Of a stretch of 64,000 nucleotides of DNA, positions 28,352 through 37,759 are shown in pieces. Source of the DNA: Paraburkholderia hospita (GTDB lineage Bacteria > Pseudomonadota > Gammaproteobacteria > Burkholderiales > Burkholderiaceae); the NCBI RefSeq assembly GCF_002902965.1, contig NZ_CP026106.1, positions 186,001 through 250,000 on the forward strand, in the 5' to 3' direction. The notes under the pieces are model-generated. The model searched no databases. It saw only the letters and a program-made list of their open reading frames with translations, and had not been told where the DNA came from. Position 1 is the first letter of the stretch. The number at the start of each line of letters is the position of its first letter. A program made the position numbers and the translations under genes.

Positions 28352-29023
28352 TCAGACGCCGATGAACTGCGCGAATTCGTCCAGCGGCGTGCGCTGCGAG
28401 CGCCACTGGTTGATCGCGGCATCCGTATCTTCGTAGCCGATCGCCATGCCGCTGAACAGCATGCGGTCGGCGGGCAGGTCGAGAAACGCGCCGATCGTCT
28501 GCGGGTACTGCGCCCAGCATTCCTGCGGGCAGCTATGCAGCGCTTCTTCGCGCAACAGCAGCATGACAGTCTGCATGAACATGCCGAGATCGGCCCATTG
28601 CGGCGGGCCCATGCGCCGGTCGACGGTGCAAAAGAGCGCGAGCGGTGCATCGAAGAAAGTGAAGTTGCGCGCGAACTGCGCGAGGCGCGCGGGCCGGTTT
28701 TCACGCGCAACACCGATGCTGCGGTAAAGATCTTCGCCCACCTGAAAGCGCCGCTCGCGATACGGCGAGTGAAGGCCAGGCGGATAGACGTCGTACTCCA
28801 TCTCTTCGCCGCCAGGCGCATCCGTGACGCGTTCGCGCATGATGTGCTTGAGGCGCGCGAGCGCGTCGCCGCCTACCACGTGGATATGCCAGGGCTGCAG
28901 ATTGCCGCCCGACGGCGAGCGCGCGGCGGTGGCGAGCACGCGGCGGATTGCGTCGGGTGGAACGGGCGTCGAAAGAAACTGGCGGACGGATTTGCGGCTG
29001 GTGACGGCTTCACTGACGTTCAC
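28352..29023 (-). CDS. Nitroreductase family protein
   Basis: An FMN-dependent oxidoreductase of 223 residues. The N-terminus has the family pattern SRKSVRQFLSTPVP, then RSPSGGNLQPWHIHVV near 37-52, which forms part of the FMN site. The C-terminal FSGMAIGYED is the usual second FMN motif. The likely role is NAD(P)H reduction of nitroaromatics or quinones; the substrate is not evident. GTG at 29023 has GGAG six bases upstream and begins at the usual family position, so the open frame to 29113 is not used. Confidence 0.85.
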   Translation of the reverse strand: MNVSEAVTSRKSVRQFLSTPVPPDAIRRVLATAARSPSGGNLQPWHIHVVGGDALARLKHIMRERVTDAPGGEEMEYDVYPPGLHSPYRERRFQVGEDLYRSIGVARENRPARLAQFARNFTFFDAPLALFCTVDRRMGPPQWADLGMFMQTVMLLLREEALHSCPQECWAQYPQTIGAFLDLPADRMLFSGMAIGYEDTDAAINQWRSQRTPLDEFAQFIGV

Positions 29024-29196
29024 GCGGTGCTCCTCGAAGGCATTGCGTTGTGCTCGCGCGGGGTGTCGCAGATCGACACAGGCCGATGATACAGGCGGCG
29101 GCCATGCGGCCATCTACCTGTCGCGCTAAAGCTTCTGTAAGACTTTGCCGTTAATGCGGGCGAATCAGAACGACCACATAAAACGGGGAGCCGCAT

Positions 29197-29853
29197 TTGA
29201 ACACGATGAAGCTGGCCACATCTTTAGCGGCGGTTGCCGCATTCGCGACGTTAGCCGGTTGCGTCACCAGCGAGCAGCAGATCTCCGCAGCGCCCGCGCG
29301 GCCAAGGCCGCAGCCCGCTGTCGTTGCCGTTCAGGCGCCGCCGCCACCGCCGCCCGCTGTTGTGGTGCGCGCGCCTGCGCAGCCTGTTTATGTGTCTGCG
29401 CCGAGCGATGTCTATATTGCGGGCGTTATCGATCGCGACGTGGTGTTCGTGGGTGGCAGCACGTATTTGTGGGTGGTGGGCCCGGATGGCAAGCGTCATC
29501 GGCATTTCTATGCGCGTGGCGACCGCCGTGCCGAAGTGTTCCGCCGACGTGAGCATTTGCGCGTCGAGATGGCTCATCGTGGTGGGCGTCCGCCCGTGCA
29601 TGCGGCAATGCCGCCGCGTCGGGACGAGCATCGTCCGCATTCGCATGGCGAGCGTTCCGCGTATGTGCGTGACACGCATCGGCCGGATCGTCACGATGGT
29701 GCGCCTGCGCGGCACGCGGAGCATCGTTCGCAGTCGGGATCGGCAAGGGTGGCCGGGCAGAGTGGACACGACGTGGGCCCGCGCGATCACAAACGTTCGC
29801 CGCACGTAGACGAGGCGCAGCAGCCGCCGCATCGGCAGGGGCATGCAGGCTGA
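29197..29853 (+). CDS. Histidine/arginine-rich lipoprotein
   Basis: The protein has 218 residues. The N-terminus is a lipoprotein signal ending in the lipobox LAGC (Cys near 25). A proline-rich linker follows (near 48-55), then a short folded segment (about 66-100, with DVYIAGVIDRDVVFVGG). The long tail is rich in His, Arg and Pro and is probably disordered, possibly binding metal or nucleic acid at the outer membrane. The TTG at 29197 is preferred to the ATG at 29206 because GGGGAG sits six bases before it. I recognise no named family for the tail. Confidence 0.72.
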   Translation: MNTMKLATSLAAVAAFATLAGCVTSEQQISAAPARPRPQPAVVAVQAPPPPPPAVVVRAPAQPVYVSAPSDVYIAGVIDRDVVFVGGSTYLWVVGPDGKRHRHFYARGDRRAEVFRRREHLRVEMAHRGGRPPVHAAMPPRRDEHRPHSHGERSAYVRDTHRPDRHDGAPARHAEHRSQSGSARVAGQSGHDVGPRDHKRSPHVDEAQQPPHRQGHAG

Positions 29854-30745
29854 GCGGGCGGCGCGGCTGGTTTGGTTTTTTGGGGTTTGCGCTGGAATCC
29901 GCGATTTGTCTTCGTGGCGCGGCCGGTTTGATTTGTTCTTTCGGTGGCATCCGCGCTTTGCCTTCGCGCTTCATGCGTCGCCCCTGTGCGGGGCGGCACC
30001 TACTTTTCTTTGCCGCCGCAAAGAAAAGTAGGCAAAAGAAAGCGGCTCACACCGCTAATTCTTGTGTTTGCCTGAGGGCCCCCAACCGGTCCTACGCTTC
30101 ACACGGCAACCACGTGACTCATGTTCGTTGCCAGCGCTCTTGCGGTGCGCATCACCCACTTCACGCGCCCGCGTCGCAGCATGCCGTGCCAGATATTCCA
30201 CTGCCGCCCAGGTGGCAAACTGTGTGTAGGCCGTCGCGCCACATACGCCTCACTCCGGACCGATAGCGCACGCGTCCCACCATGTAAGAGCGCTTACGTG
30301 TACGCCGCGACAACCTACACACAGTTTGCCACCTGGGCGGCACATATCATTCGCTGCCGCTGGCCCGAGTACGGGTATCCGAAGCGGGTGAGGCGTTCAT
30401 TCGAAGCGTTGGCAACGCGCGCCAGCAGAGACGTTGCCGTGTGAAGCATAAGACCGGTTGGGGTCCCTCAGGCAAACACAAGAGCTGGCGGTGTTAGCCG
30501 CTTTCTTTTGCCTACTTTTCTTTGCGGCGGCAAAGAAAAGTAGGTGCCGCCCCGCACAGGGGCGACGCGTGAAGCACGAAGGCAAAGCGCGGATGCCAGC
30601 GAAAGAACAAACCAAACCGGCCGCGCCACGAAGGCAAAACGCGGATGCCAGCGCAAAGCCGAACCGCCCACATGGACACAAACTACAACCCCTTCTTAGA
30701 ACCTTATCGTACTCACCGCGCCCACGCCACGCGTCGCAGCTAAAG
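29854..30745. other. Intergenic region filled by the second giant palindromic repeat
   Basis: A gap of about 890 bases between convergent genes. The 594-bp element at 29975-30568 forms its core. Flanks at about 29870-29974 (left) and 30569-30660 (right) hold two tandem units of roughly 60 bases per side containing GGCATCCGCG and GCGCGGCCGGTTTG, in opposite orientation. Nothing else is recognisable up to the TSUP gene end at 30746. Confidence 0.8.
29975..30568. repeat. Giant inverted-repeat element, copy 2 (594 bp)
   Basis: It has the same outer ends, length and symmetry as the element at 17099-17692, centred at 30271.5. The internal 15-bp-stem hairpins are at 29999-30032 and 30511-30544. The two copies can be aligned without gaps. 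Several positions differ between copies yet remain paired within each copy: 17211/17580 is T-A where 30087/30456 is C-G, and 17217/17574 is C-G where 30093/30450 is T-A. The arms thus stay complementary while the sequence drifts. Confidence 0.9.
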
Positions 30746-31504
30746 TCATCTTCCCGATCCATACGCGCGCACAAAAAACGCAATCGTAATGCAAGCCGTA
30801 ACGACCAACGTGCCATAGCGTATAACTGGCGCGGACGCACGACGCCCCACCATTGCGCCGCCATATCCCCCAATCAACGCCCCGATAAGCATAACGATCG
30901 TCTCCGGCCAATGCACCGCCCGCGCGACGATGAAAGCGACGACGGCCATCGTATTGGCCGCACTCACCAGCAGCGTGCGCGGCGCGTTGAGCAGCTTTAG
31001 CTCGCGGCTATCGAGCAGTCCCCACACGGCCATCATCATGATGCCGACCGCGCCGCCGAAATAGCCGCCATACACACCCAGCGCAAACTGCACGACGAGC
31101 ACGGCCGCTCGCCCGATGTGCCAGCGCGCGCGCATCCATTCGCCGAAGCGCCGGCCGAACGCGAGCGCGACGGTCGCGACGAGCAACAGCCACGGCACGA
31201 CGATATCGAAGGTCTTCGACGGCGTGAGCAGCAACAGCAATGCGCCGCATATCCCGCCGACGAGCGTCGTGAACAGCAGCGCGCGCAACGACACGGCGCC
31301 GATCGGCCCGAGCCCGTCGCGATACGCCCACGCGCTCGCAAGCCCGCCCGGAAAGAGCGCGACGGTGCTCGATGCGTTCGCCTGAACCGAAGGCACGCCG
31401 GCCGCGATCAGCGCCGGCAGCGTGACGAAAGAGCCGCCGCCAGCCAGCGCATTCATGCCGCCCGCAAGCAGCCCGGCGCCCGCTACGAAGAATAGATTGT
31501 TCAT
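30746..31504 (-). CDS. TSUP family membrane permease (TauE/SafE type)
   Basis: A membrane protein of 252 residues with about seven to eight hydrophobic segments and the TSUP N-terminal pattern AGLLAGGMNALAGGGSFVTLPAL. A second half-repeat lies near residue 135 (GVYGGYFGGAVGIMMM). The family exports or imports sulfite, sulfoacetate and similar organic anions. It diverges from a LysR gene 75 bases away, which probably regulates it. The start may be the ATG at 31504 or the one at 31516; neither has a strong ribosome site. Confidence 0.85.
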   Translation of the reverse strand: MNNLFFVAGAGLLAGGMNALAGGGSFVTLPALIAAGVPSVQANASSTVALFPGGLASAWAYRDGLGPIGAVSLRALLFTTLVGGICGALLLLLTPSKTFDIVVPWLLLVATVALAFGRRFGEWMRARWHIGRAAVLVVQFALGVYGGYFGGAVGIMMMAVWGLLDSRELKLLNAPRTLLVSAANTMAVVAFIVARAVHWPETIVMLIGALIGGYGGAMVGRRASAPVIRYGTLVVTACITIAFFVRAYGSGR

Positions 31505-31579
31505 CCGACGGATCATAGCGGCGCGCGCTTCGCGGATACAATCGGGATTCTCCGATGCCAGAGTTCGCCTTAGACGAAG

Positions 31580-32476
31580 ATGACGACCACGTCGCGTTTC
31601 GACCTCACTGACCTGCGGCTATTCCTGATGGTCGTCGAGCATGGCAGCCTCACGCGCGGCGCGCAGGCGATGCATCTCGCACTCGCTTCCGCGAGCGAGC
31701 GCATCTCCGGCATGGAGTCCGCGCTGGGCGCGCCGCTGCTCGAACGCACGCGGCGCGGCGTGCGCGCGACGCCCGCCGGCGAGGCGCTCGTGCGTCACGC
31801 GCGGCTGATCGTCGGGCAGATCGAGCAGATGCGCGGCGAACTGCGCAACTACGCGAAGGGCCTCAAGGGCCGCGTGCATCTGATGTCGAACACGGCGGCG
31901 CTCGCGTCGTTCCTGCCCGAACAGCTTTGCCGCTTCCTCACCGCGCACCCCGATCTTTCCGTCGATATCGACGAGCGTCCGAGCGCGGACATCGTGCGGG
32001 CCGTCGCCGAAGGGCGCGCGGATCTCGGCATCGTCGCGGATATCGCCGATCTTGCTGCGCTGCAGACGCATGTGATCGCCGACGATCAACTGGTGGTGGC
32101 CGCGAGCCGCGCGCATCGCGTGGCGAACGACGAACGGGTTGCGTTTGCCGATATCGTCGATGAAGCGTTCGTGGGTTTGTCCGATGCGGCGCTGGAGCGT
32201 CATCTGGCGGATCGCGCGTCGCGGCTCGGACGACAGCTGCAGTACCGCGTGCGCCTGCGCAATGTCGCGGATCTGGGCCGCCTGATCGCTGCGGGCGTGG
32301 GCATCGCGATTCTGCCTGCGGCCTGCACGCAGTCGCTGGGCGATGCGGATATCGTCGTGTTGCCGTTGTCGGAGGCATGGACGACGCGGCGTCTGCATCT
32401 GTGTGCGCGGGTTTTTTCCGCGCTCACGCCGCACGCGCATGCGCTCGCCCGGCAGTTGATGACGCTGGAGGGGTGA
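31580..32476 (+). CDS. LysR-family transcriptional regulator
   Basis: The protein has 298 residues. The winged helix (about 8-67) contains LRLFLMVVEHGSLTRGAQAM and ALGAPLLERTRRGV. The effector domain follows. Divergent position next to the TSUP permease is the classic layout for LysR control of the neighbour, probably in response to the transported anion. It ends two bases before the convergent lytic transglycosylase gene. Confidence 0.88.
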   Translation: MTTTSRFDLTDLRLFLMVVEHGSLTRGAQAMHLALASASERISGMESALGAPLLERTRRGVRATPAGEALVRHARLIVGQIEQMRGELRNYAKGLKGRVHLMSNTAALASFLPEQLCRFLTAHPDLSVDIDERPSADIVRAVAEGRADLGIVADIADLAALQTHVIADDQLVVAASRAHRVANDERVAFADIVDEAFVGLSDAALERHLADRASRLGRQLQYRVRLRNVADLGRLIAAGVGIAILPAACTQSLGDADIVVLPLSEAWTTRRLHLCARVFSALTPHAHALARQLMTLEG

Positions 32477-32478
32477 GG

Positions 32479-33129
32479 TCAGGGTAGCGTGTCCGCGGAT
32501 ACCTTCACGACCGGCTGCGCGTTGCTGCTCAACACCGCACTGAACCGCCGCATATGCACCGCCACACGGCGCGCATACCCTTTCCCGCCGCCGCTATAGC
32601 GCCACAGCGCGGCATCGATATCGCCGCCGGCAGCATCCAGATAGCCGCGCAGAATCGACGAGCCGATGCGCACGTTGATGGCGGGATCGTCGAGTTCCTT
32701 CACGTTGGAGAACGCACGCGGATGCGCGGCGGGCAGCACCTGCATCAGCCCGCGCGCTCCGAGCGTGCTCACGGCGCGCGGATCGAAGCCTGATTCGACG
32801 GCCATCACCGACAACAGCAGCACGGGCGACATCGAATAGCGGTTGGCTTCCGTGAGAACGGCTTGCGCGATCGTCAGCGCATCGGCGGCTGAGACGCGGA
32901 ATTGCGCACGCAAGGTCGCGACGATATCGGCGGGAGAGGGAAGAACGGGCGTGTCGGCGGCCTGAGGTGCTAGTTGCGCTGGAGACGCTTGAGATACCTG
33001 AGACGTGGTTTCCGCTTGCGCATGGCCGAACGGCAACGCGGTGCATAGCGCGAGGCTCGCCGCCATCAACGCGAGCCTGATAAGCGTGTGCCGCCACCGT
33101 CCTTTGGCTAGATTGTGTTGTTCCTGCAT
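32479..33129 (-). CDS. Lytic transglycosylase, SLT domain
   Basis: The protein has 216 residues. An N-terminal signal peptide (cleavage near AQA, about residue 38) exports it to the periplasm. A linker rich in Ala, Pro and Gln follows, then a catalytic SLT domain (about 90-195). The catalytic glutamate is in VMAVESGFDP, followed by the family motif GARGLMQVLP. The C-terminal YARRVAVHMRRF helix is also typical. It cleaves peptidoglycan strands. The ATG at 33129 is chosen from several weak starts. Confidence 0.85.
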   Translation of the reverse strand: MQEQHNLAKGRWRHTLIRLALMAASLALCTALPFGHAQAETTSQVSQASPAQLAPQAADTPVLPSPADIVATLRAQFRVSAADALTIAQAVLTEANRYSMSPVLLLSVMAVESGFDPRAVSTLGARGLMQVLPAAHPRAFSNVKELDDPAINVRIGSSILRGYLDAAGGDIDAALWRYSGGGKGYARRVAVHMRRFSAVLSSNAQPVVKVSADTLP

Positions 33130-33246
33130 ATCGTCTGGTACGAGCCCGGATGCAAGCACTCTACGGACATCGCCGTCGAGATTTTCAAAAGAAACGCACG
33201 GTGCGCGTAAAGACCGCGTAAAGACAGCGCCGTCGCGCAGACTCCG

Positions 33247-34824
33247 CTATAGCTGCGATTCAATCGGCAAAATGCTCAGGAACCAGATACCCGCCTTGCG
33301 CATTGCCGATACGTCCGGCTCGCTATCGAGTACTTTGACGGTGCCGTCGGGCGCCGTGTCGATCCAGACGATACTGCTCGTGCCGTTCGCATTCGCGCGC
33401 AATTCGAGCCGCCATGCGATGCGATCGAAGTTCGGCTCGAGCGTATCGACAACCTGCGCGGCGGCTGGCGCGCTTTCGCAGTACACGCCGATCTCCGTGT
33501 TGAGTTCGACCGAACGCGGATCGAGATTCATCGAGCCGATAAAGATGCTGTTGCGGTCGAACACATAAGTCTTCGCATGCAACGATGCCTTCGACGAGCC
33601 GAACAGATGCTTCTTGTCTTCCGTTTTGCCCGCCGTCTTGTCCGCCGTCTTGTCTTCCGCGACGGGCTTCAGTTCGTAGAGACGCACGCCCGCTTCGAGC
33701 AGCGCCTTGCGGTAGCGCTGATAGCCCGCATGGACGGCGGCGACGTCGGTGGCGGCAAGCGAGTTGGTCAGCACGGTGACGCGCACCTGCTTTTGCGTCA
33801 GTCCCGAAAGCCACGCGACGCCTTCCTTTCCGGGCACGAAATACGGCGAGACGACGAGCATCTGTTGCGTCGGCTGCAGTTCGAGCGCCTTGAGTTGGGT
33901 CATCAGATGCCCCTGCGAGTCGCCCGGCGCGCGCGTGATTTTCGCGGGATCGTCGTAGAGCAAAGTGGCTTTGCCCCATGAGAACACGGCATCCTGCGAA
34001 TGAATGACCTGCGTGAGCCGTGCGCGCGCGTTCACGACGTAGGGGTTGTTTTCCTCGGAAACCAGATACGCGTCTAGCTGTTTGCGTACGTCGGCCAGCG
34101 CCGCAGGGTCCGCCTTGCGGCCCATCAGCCCGTCGATCGGATACGCGGCCTCGGAGTTCCAGAAAAGGTCGAATGCCGACGACACTTCGTGCACGACAGG
34201 CCCATGCACGAGCACATCGAGATCGCCGAACGCGACATCGTTCGAAGCGCCGAAGTATTCGTCGCCGATATTGCGCCCGCCGAGTATCGCGCCCTGGTTG
34301 TCCGCGATCATCGACTTGTTGTGCATGCGCCGGTTCACGCGAAAGAAGTCGGTGGCCATGCTGAGCTTCTTGAAGGTGCGGTTGGCGACGGGGTTGAAGA
34401 GGCGAATCTGTACGTTCGGATGCGCGTCGAGCGCGAGCAGCAGATTGTCGTCGGCATTGGTGCCGAGATCGTCGAGCAGGATCCGTACGCGCACGCCGCG
34501 ATCGGCCGCGCGCATCACGGCAGACGCCAGTGCGCGGCCTGTCAGATCGTCATGCCAGATGTAGTACTGCAAGTCGAGCGTGCGGTCCGCCGCTTCCGCG
34601 AGCACAAGGCGCGCGACGAGCGCATCGACGGCATCGGGCAGCAGGTGGAACGCGCTCTCGTCGGGATGTTGCTGTTCCTGCGGTGTGAACGCGATGGCGA
34701 GCCGCGTGTTCTGCGTGTCGGTGACGGCATGGGTCTGGATGCGATCTGCCTGCGGCGGCAGACTCGCGCACGAAGTCAGCAGGGCGACGGTGAAAGCCGC
34801 GAGAAGACTTCGTAGTGTGATCAT
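33247..34824 (-). CDS. Phospholipase D-family lipoprotein (cardiolipin synthase-like)
   Basis: The protein has 525 residues with a lipoprotein signal ending LLTSC (Cys near 19). Two HKD motifs define the phospholipase D fold: MHNKSMIADNQGAILGGRN near 180-198 and LHAKTYVFDRNSIFIGSMN near 425-443. Many relatives act as cardiolipin synthases or phosphodiesterases at the membrane. A lysine- and aspartate-rich insert just before the second motif (near 400-415) repeats a DKTADKTAG-like unit and is probably a flexible loop. The ATG at 34824 has GGAG seven bases upstream. Confidence 0.88.
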   Translation of the reverse strand: MITLRSLLAAFTVALLTSCASLPPQADRIQTHAVTDTQNTRLAIAFTPQEQQHPDESAFHLLPDAVDALVARLVLAEAADRTLDLQYYIWHDDLTGRALASAVMRAADRGVRVRILLDDLGTNADDNLLLALDAHPNVQIRLFNPVANRTFKKLSMATDFFRVNRRMHNKSMIADNQGAILGGRNIGDEYFGASNDVAFGDLDVLVHGPVVHEVSSAFDLFWNSEAAYPIDGLMGRKADPAALADVRKQLDAYLVSEENNPYVVNARARLTQVIHSQDAVFSWGKATLLYDDPAKITRAPGDSQGHLMTQLKALELQPTQQMLVVSPYFVPGKEGVAWLSGLTQKQVRVTVLTNSLAATDVAAVHAGYQRYRKALLEAGVRLYELKPVAEDKTADKTAGKTEDKKHLFGSSKASLHAKTYVFDRNSIFIGSMNLDPRSVELNTEIGVYCESAPAAAQVVDTLEPNFDRIAWRLELRANANGTSSIVWIDTAPDGTVKVLDSEPDVSAMRKAGIWFLSILPIESQL

Positions 34825-34903
34825 GGGCGCGCTCCGCAACGGCGATGCGCGTCAGATTAACGGGACGGAACGCCCCTTACAAGTGGAGTCGCGCGGGAGT
34901 CCA

Positions 34904-35374
34904 TCACGAGTGATAGTCGTACCCGCGCTTCAACGCGGGCATGGCCAGCAGCGTCGTGAGGATGTCGACGACCATCAGCGGATCGATAGGCTTCGCGCAG
35001 ACGCCGTCGAAGCCGCCCGCGCGCAACTCGGCGTAGTTGTCGCCCGTTTCGTAGGCGGTGTAGGCGAGCAGCGGCACGCAAGCCGTTCCCGGCGACTCTC
35101 GCAGCGTACGCGCCACCGCAAGCCCCGACACGCCCGGCATCGCGATGTCGAGCACGACGCTGTCGGGACGCCATTCATTGGCGATCTTCAACGCGTCGCA
35201 GCCGTTGTACGCGACACGTGTGTCGAAACCGCTGTTGGCGAGAAACGCGGCGAGTGCATCGGCTGAGTCGATGTAGTCGTCGACGACGAGTACGCGCGGC
35301 GGCATCGAATGCGCGGCAAAGCGCGCCGCCGTCCAGACGCGACTTCGGGTTGGTGTGAAGGTTCTGTCGTGCAT
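34904..35374 (-). CDS. Stand-alone response-regulator receiver protein
   Basis: The protein has 156 residues. After a 25-residue basic leader comes one receiver domain: acidic pocket VVDDY near 30-34, phosphoacceptor Asp in VVLDIAMPG near 74, and Lys in CAKPID near 126. No output domain or partner kinase gene is nearby, so it may act as a phosphate relay or as a CheY-like adaptor. AGGGGG precedes the ATG. A chemoreceptor gene lies 0.8 kb away on the opposite strand. Confidence 0.82.
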   Translation of the reverse strand: MHDRTFTPTRSRVWTAARFAAHSMPPRVLVVDDYIDSADALAAFLANSGFDTRVAYNGCDALKIANEWRPDSVVLDIAMPGVSGLAVARTLRESPGTACVPLLAYTAYETGDNYAELRAGGFDGVCAKPIDPLMVVDILTTLLAMPALKRGYDYHS

Positions 35375-35629
35375 GTTGTGCCCCCTGTTCGTCTGACGCT
35401 GTTTTCGGATGTCCTGTCATTGAAGGCAGCAACGGGCATTCCACGCCGGCAAGGTATCCCGTTTGCATTGCGCACGACGGTTGCAACGGCTGAAACGGTG
35501 GCAGCTAGCGTGCAATGCAACGCAAAAGGAAAACCGAGCACGCGATTTGCCATGCTACGATTGATTCATCCGCCGGGAGAAACCCAAGCCCGGATTGCAT
35601 CGCACTTTCTTCGCTACAGGAGGTTTGCC

Positions 35630-35848
35630 ATGCATTTCGACTACAAGGGATTTCACATCGACTGCCGGGCCAGGCACGACGAAGACGGCCACTATGTCGC
35701 CCAAGCCAAGCTCACTCGCGGGGCGACGGCGAATACGCCCGCCGAAGTGCATCAATCGGGCGATATTGATTCGTTCGTCGACGAATCCGACGCCATGATT
35801 TGCGCACGCACGTGGGCGATCGAATGGATCGACGAAAACTGGGATTGA
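35630..35848 (+). CDS. Small conserved-type acidic protein of unknown function
   Basis: This 72-residue protein begins MHFDYKGFHIDCRARHDEDG and ends with WAIEWIDENWD. Its composition is that of a small folded cytoplasmic protein, with several aromatic and acidic residues. AGGAGG lies seven bases before the ATG, a strong site. The larger open frame from 35309 is not used. No family is named with confidence. Confidence 0.7.
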   Translation: MHFDYKGFHIDCRARHDEDGHYVAQAKLTRGATANTPAEVHQSGDIDSFVDESDAMICARTWAIEWIDENWD

Positions 35849-36196
35849 TCCTTCCCTTTCACCAAAACTACACGGCGTACGTTTTGCCGCCGTAGTCGGT
35901 AGCGCATCGGCGCTGCCCGCTTCTCCCATCATTTTTTGCGCATTGAGTACATTGGTCGGGAAATCCTGCCGATTGCCACTCGACGACGAGCGAATACCTT
36001 CGTGAAAACCCGAAAATGTTAAATATTGGGGAGGTGGAAGCCGATATCCAGTAAGTCGAAGCGAATCCGCGCGCAGAACCCGTAAGCAGCGCGGACGCTG
36101 CACGAACAACGCCTGAAACCTGAGAGCAGGCGTTTTTTTCGCATAAAAACATTCATCGCGAAAGCAGATTTTCTTGGTAAAACCCGGGGGCCAGTA
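35849..36196. other. Leader region upstream of the chemoreceptor gene
   Basis: About 350 bases without a gene. Part of it (35980-36040) is AT-richer, with TTAAATATTGGGGAGG. A strong intrinsic terminator lies at 36108-36139, 58 bases before the chemoreceptor start. The transcript it ends could be that of the 72-residue gene, a small RNA, or an attenuated leader of the chemoreceptor. Confidence 0.4.
36108..36139 (+). terminator. Rho-independent terminator upstream of the chemoreceptor gene
   Basis: An 8-bp stem, AACGCCTG (36108-36115) with CAGGCGTT (36127-36134), closes an 11-base loop and runs into seven Ts. The orientation is plus. Confidence 0.8.
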
Positions 36197-37759
36197 GTGA
36201 AAAAGAACTTGACCATCAAGACGAGGCTGTTCGTCGGTTTCCTGTCGATGGCGGCCATAGCAGTCGTTATTTCCGTTGTTTCGCTTTTCAGTCTTGCCAA
36301 CACGACGCAAGCGTTCGGCCAGTATGTGCATGGCATCGACGCGCGCGCGCAGGTGGCGGCCGAGCTGCGCGCGGCCGTCGATCGCCGCGCGATCGCTGCG
36401 CGCAATCTCGTGCTCGTCACGACCCAGGCGGATCTCGACCTCGAGACGGCTGCGGTGAAACGCGCGCATGAGGATGTCGGCATCAAGCTCAAGCAGCTCA
36501 ACGACATGATCAACAGCGCGAGCGACACGAGCGAAACCGCTCGTTCGCTGGTCGGCGAGATGACTCGCGTCGAAGGGCTCTATGGGTCTGTTGCGCTGAA
36601 CATCGTGGGCCTCGCGCTCAGCAACCATCACGACGAGGCCATCAAGGAAATGGACGACCATTGCCGTCCGCTGCTGGCCGCGCTCGTCAAGGCAACCGAC
36701 GACTACGCGACCTACACGAAGACGCGCCAGGGCGAGATCGTGCAGAACTTCGAGGAGCGCTATGCGATGCTGCGCAACGCCATTCTCGGCGTGAGCGCGC
36801 TGGCGATACTCGCATCGCTCGTGCTGGCCGTGCGCATGGTGCGCTCGATCACGCAACCTATCACGCGTGCCGTCGAAGTCGCACGCACCGTTGCGAAGGG
36901 CGACCTGACCAGCCATATCGTCGTCGATCGCGATGACGAAGCGGGCGAACTGCTGAAGGCGCTGCGCGACATGAACGACCGGCTCACCGAAACGGTCGGC
37001 CGTGTGCGATCGAGCAGCGCGAACGTCTCCACGGCGACGAATGAGATCGCCACGGGCAACAGCGACCTGAGCCGCCGCACGGAAGCGCAGGCTGCATCGT
37101 TACAGGAAACGGCGGCGAGCATGGAGCAACTGACCTCGACCGTAAAGCAGAACGCCGACAGCGCGCAGCATGCGAAGTCGCTGGCATCGAATGCGTCGGA
37201 GATTTCCCAGCGCGGCAGCCACACCGTCGAACGTGTGGTGACGACGATGGAAGCGATCAGTTCTAGCTCGGGCAGGATCGCCGAGATCACTGGGATCATC
37301 GAAGGCATTTCGTTCCAGACGAACATTCTCGCGCTGAACGCCGCAGTCGAGGCGGCGCGCGCAGGCGAGGAAGGCCGCGGTTTCGCGGTGGTCGCGGGCG
37401 AAGTGCGCAGTCTCGCGCAGCGCTCGGCGCAAGCGGCGAAGGAGATCAAGGAGCTGATTGCGCGCTCGGTGCAAGAGATCCAGAGCGGCGCTTCTCTCGC
37501 CGATGACGCGGGCCGTACGATGGCCGATGTGAACCAGGCCGTCGCGCGCGTTTCCGAAATCATCGAGGAGATCGCTGCGGCTTCCGAAGAGCAGGGGCGC
37601 GGCATCGAACAGATCAACCAGGCGATCTCGCAGATGGATACCGTGACGCAGCAGAACGCGGCGCTGGTGGAACAGGCTTCGGCTGCCTCGCAATCGCTGC
37701 GGCATCAGGGCCGCGAACTGGACGATACCGTTTCTTCGTTCAAGCTCGCTGCGGCCTGA
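36197..37759 (+). CDS. Methyl-accepting chemotaxis protein
   Basis: A chemoreceptor of 520 residues. Membrane segments lie near 11-33 and 195-215, bracketing a helical periplasmic sensor of the four-helix-bundle type. A HAMP domain follows (about 216-268). The signalling hairpin tip has [20 protein letters not shown] near 390-410. The C-terminus lacks the NWETF-type pentapeptide, so methylation would rely on other receptors for tethering. The start is GTG at 36197. No che genes are adjacent, so it is an orphan receptor; its ligand is unknown. Confidence 0.93.
   Translation: MKKNLTIKTRLFVGFLSMAAIAVVISVVSLFSLANTTQAFGQYVHGIDARAQVAAELRAAVDRRAIAARNLVLVTTQADLDLETAAVKRAHEDVGIKLKQLNDMINSASDTSETARSLVGEMTRVEGLYGSVALNIVGLALSNHHDEAIKEMDDHCRPLLAALVKATDDYATYTKTRQGEIVQNFEERYAMLRNAILGVSALAILASLVLAVRMVRSITQPITRAVEVARTVAKGDLTSHIVVDRDDEAGELLKALRDMNDRLTETVGRVRSSSANVSTATNEIATGNSDLSRRTEAQAASLQETAASMEQLTSTVKQNADSAQHAKSLASNASEISQRGSHTVERVVTTMEAISSSSGRIAEITGIIEGISFQTNILALNAAVEAARAGEEGRGFAVVAGEVRSLAQRSAQAAKEIKELIARSVQEIQSGASLADDAGRTMADVNQAVARVSEIIEEIAAASEEQGRGIEQINQAISQMDTVTQQNAALVEQASAASQSLRHQGRELDDTVSSFKLAAA

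Noticed and set aside
29843..30873. ORFs of 60-160 codons inside and around the second giant repeat
   Set aside because: Same reason: they follow from the palindrome and flanking repeats and change frame between copies.
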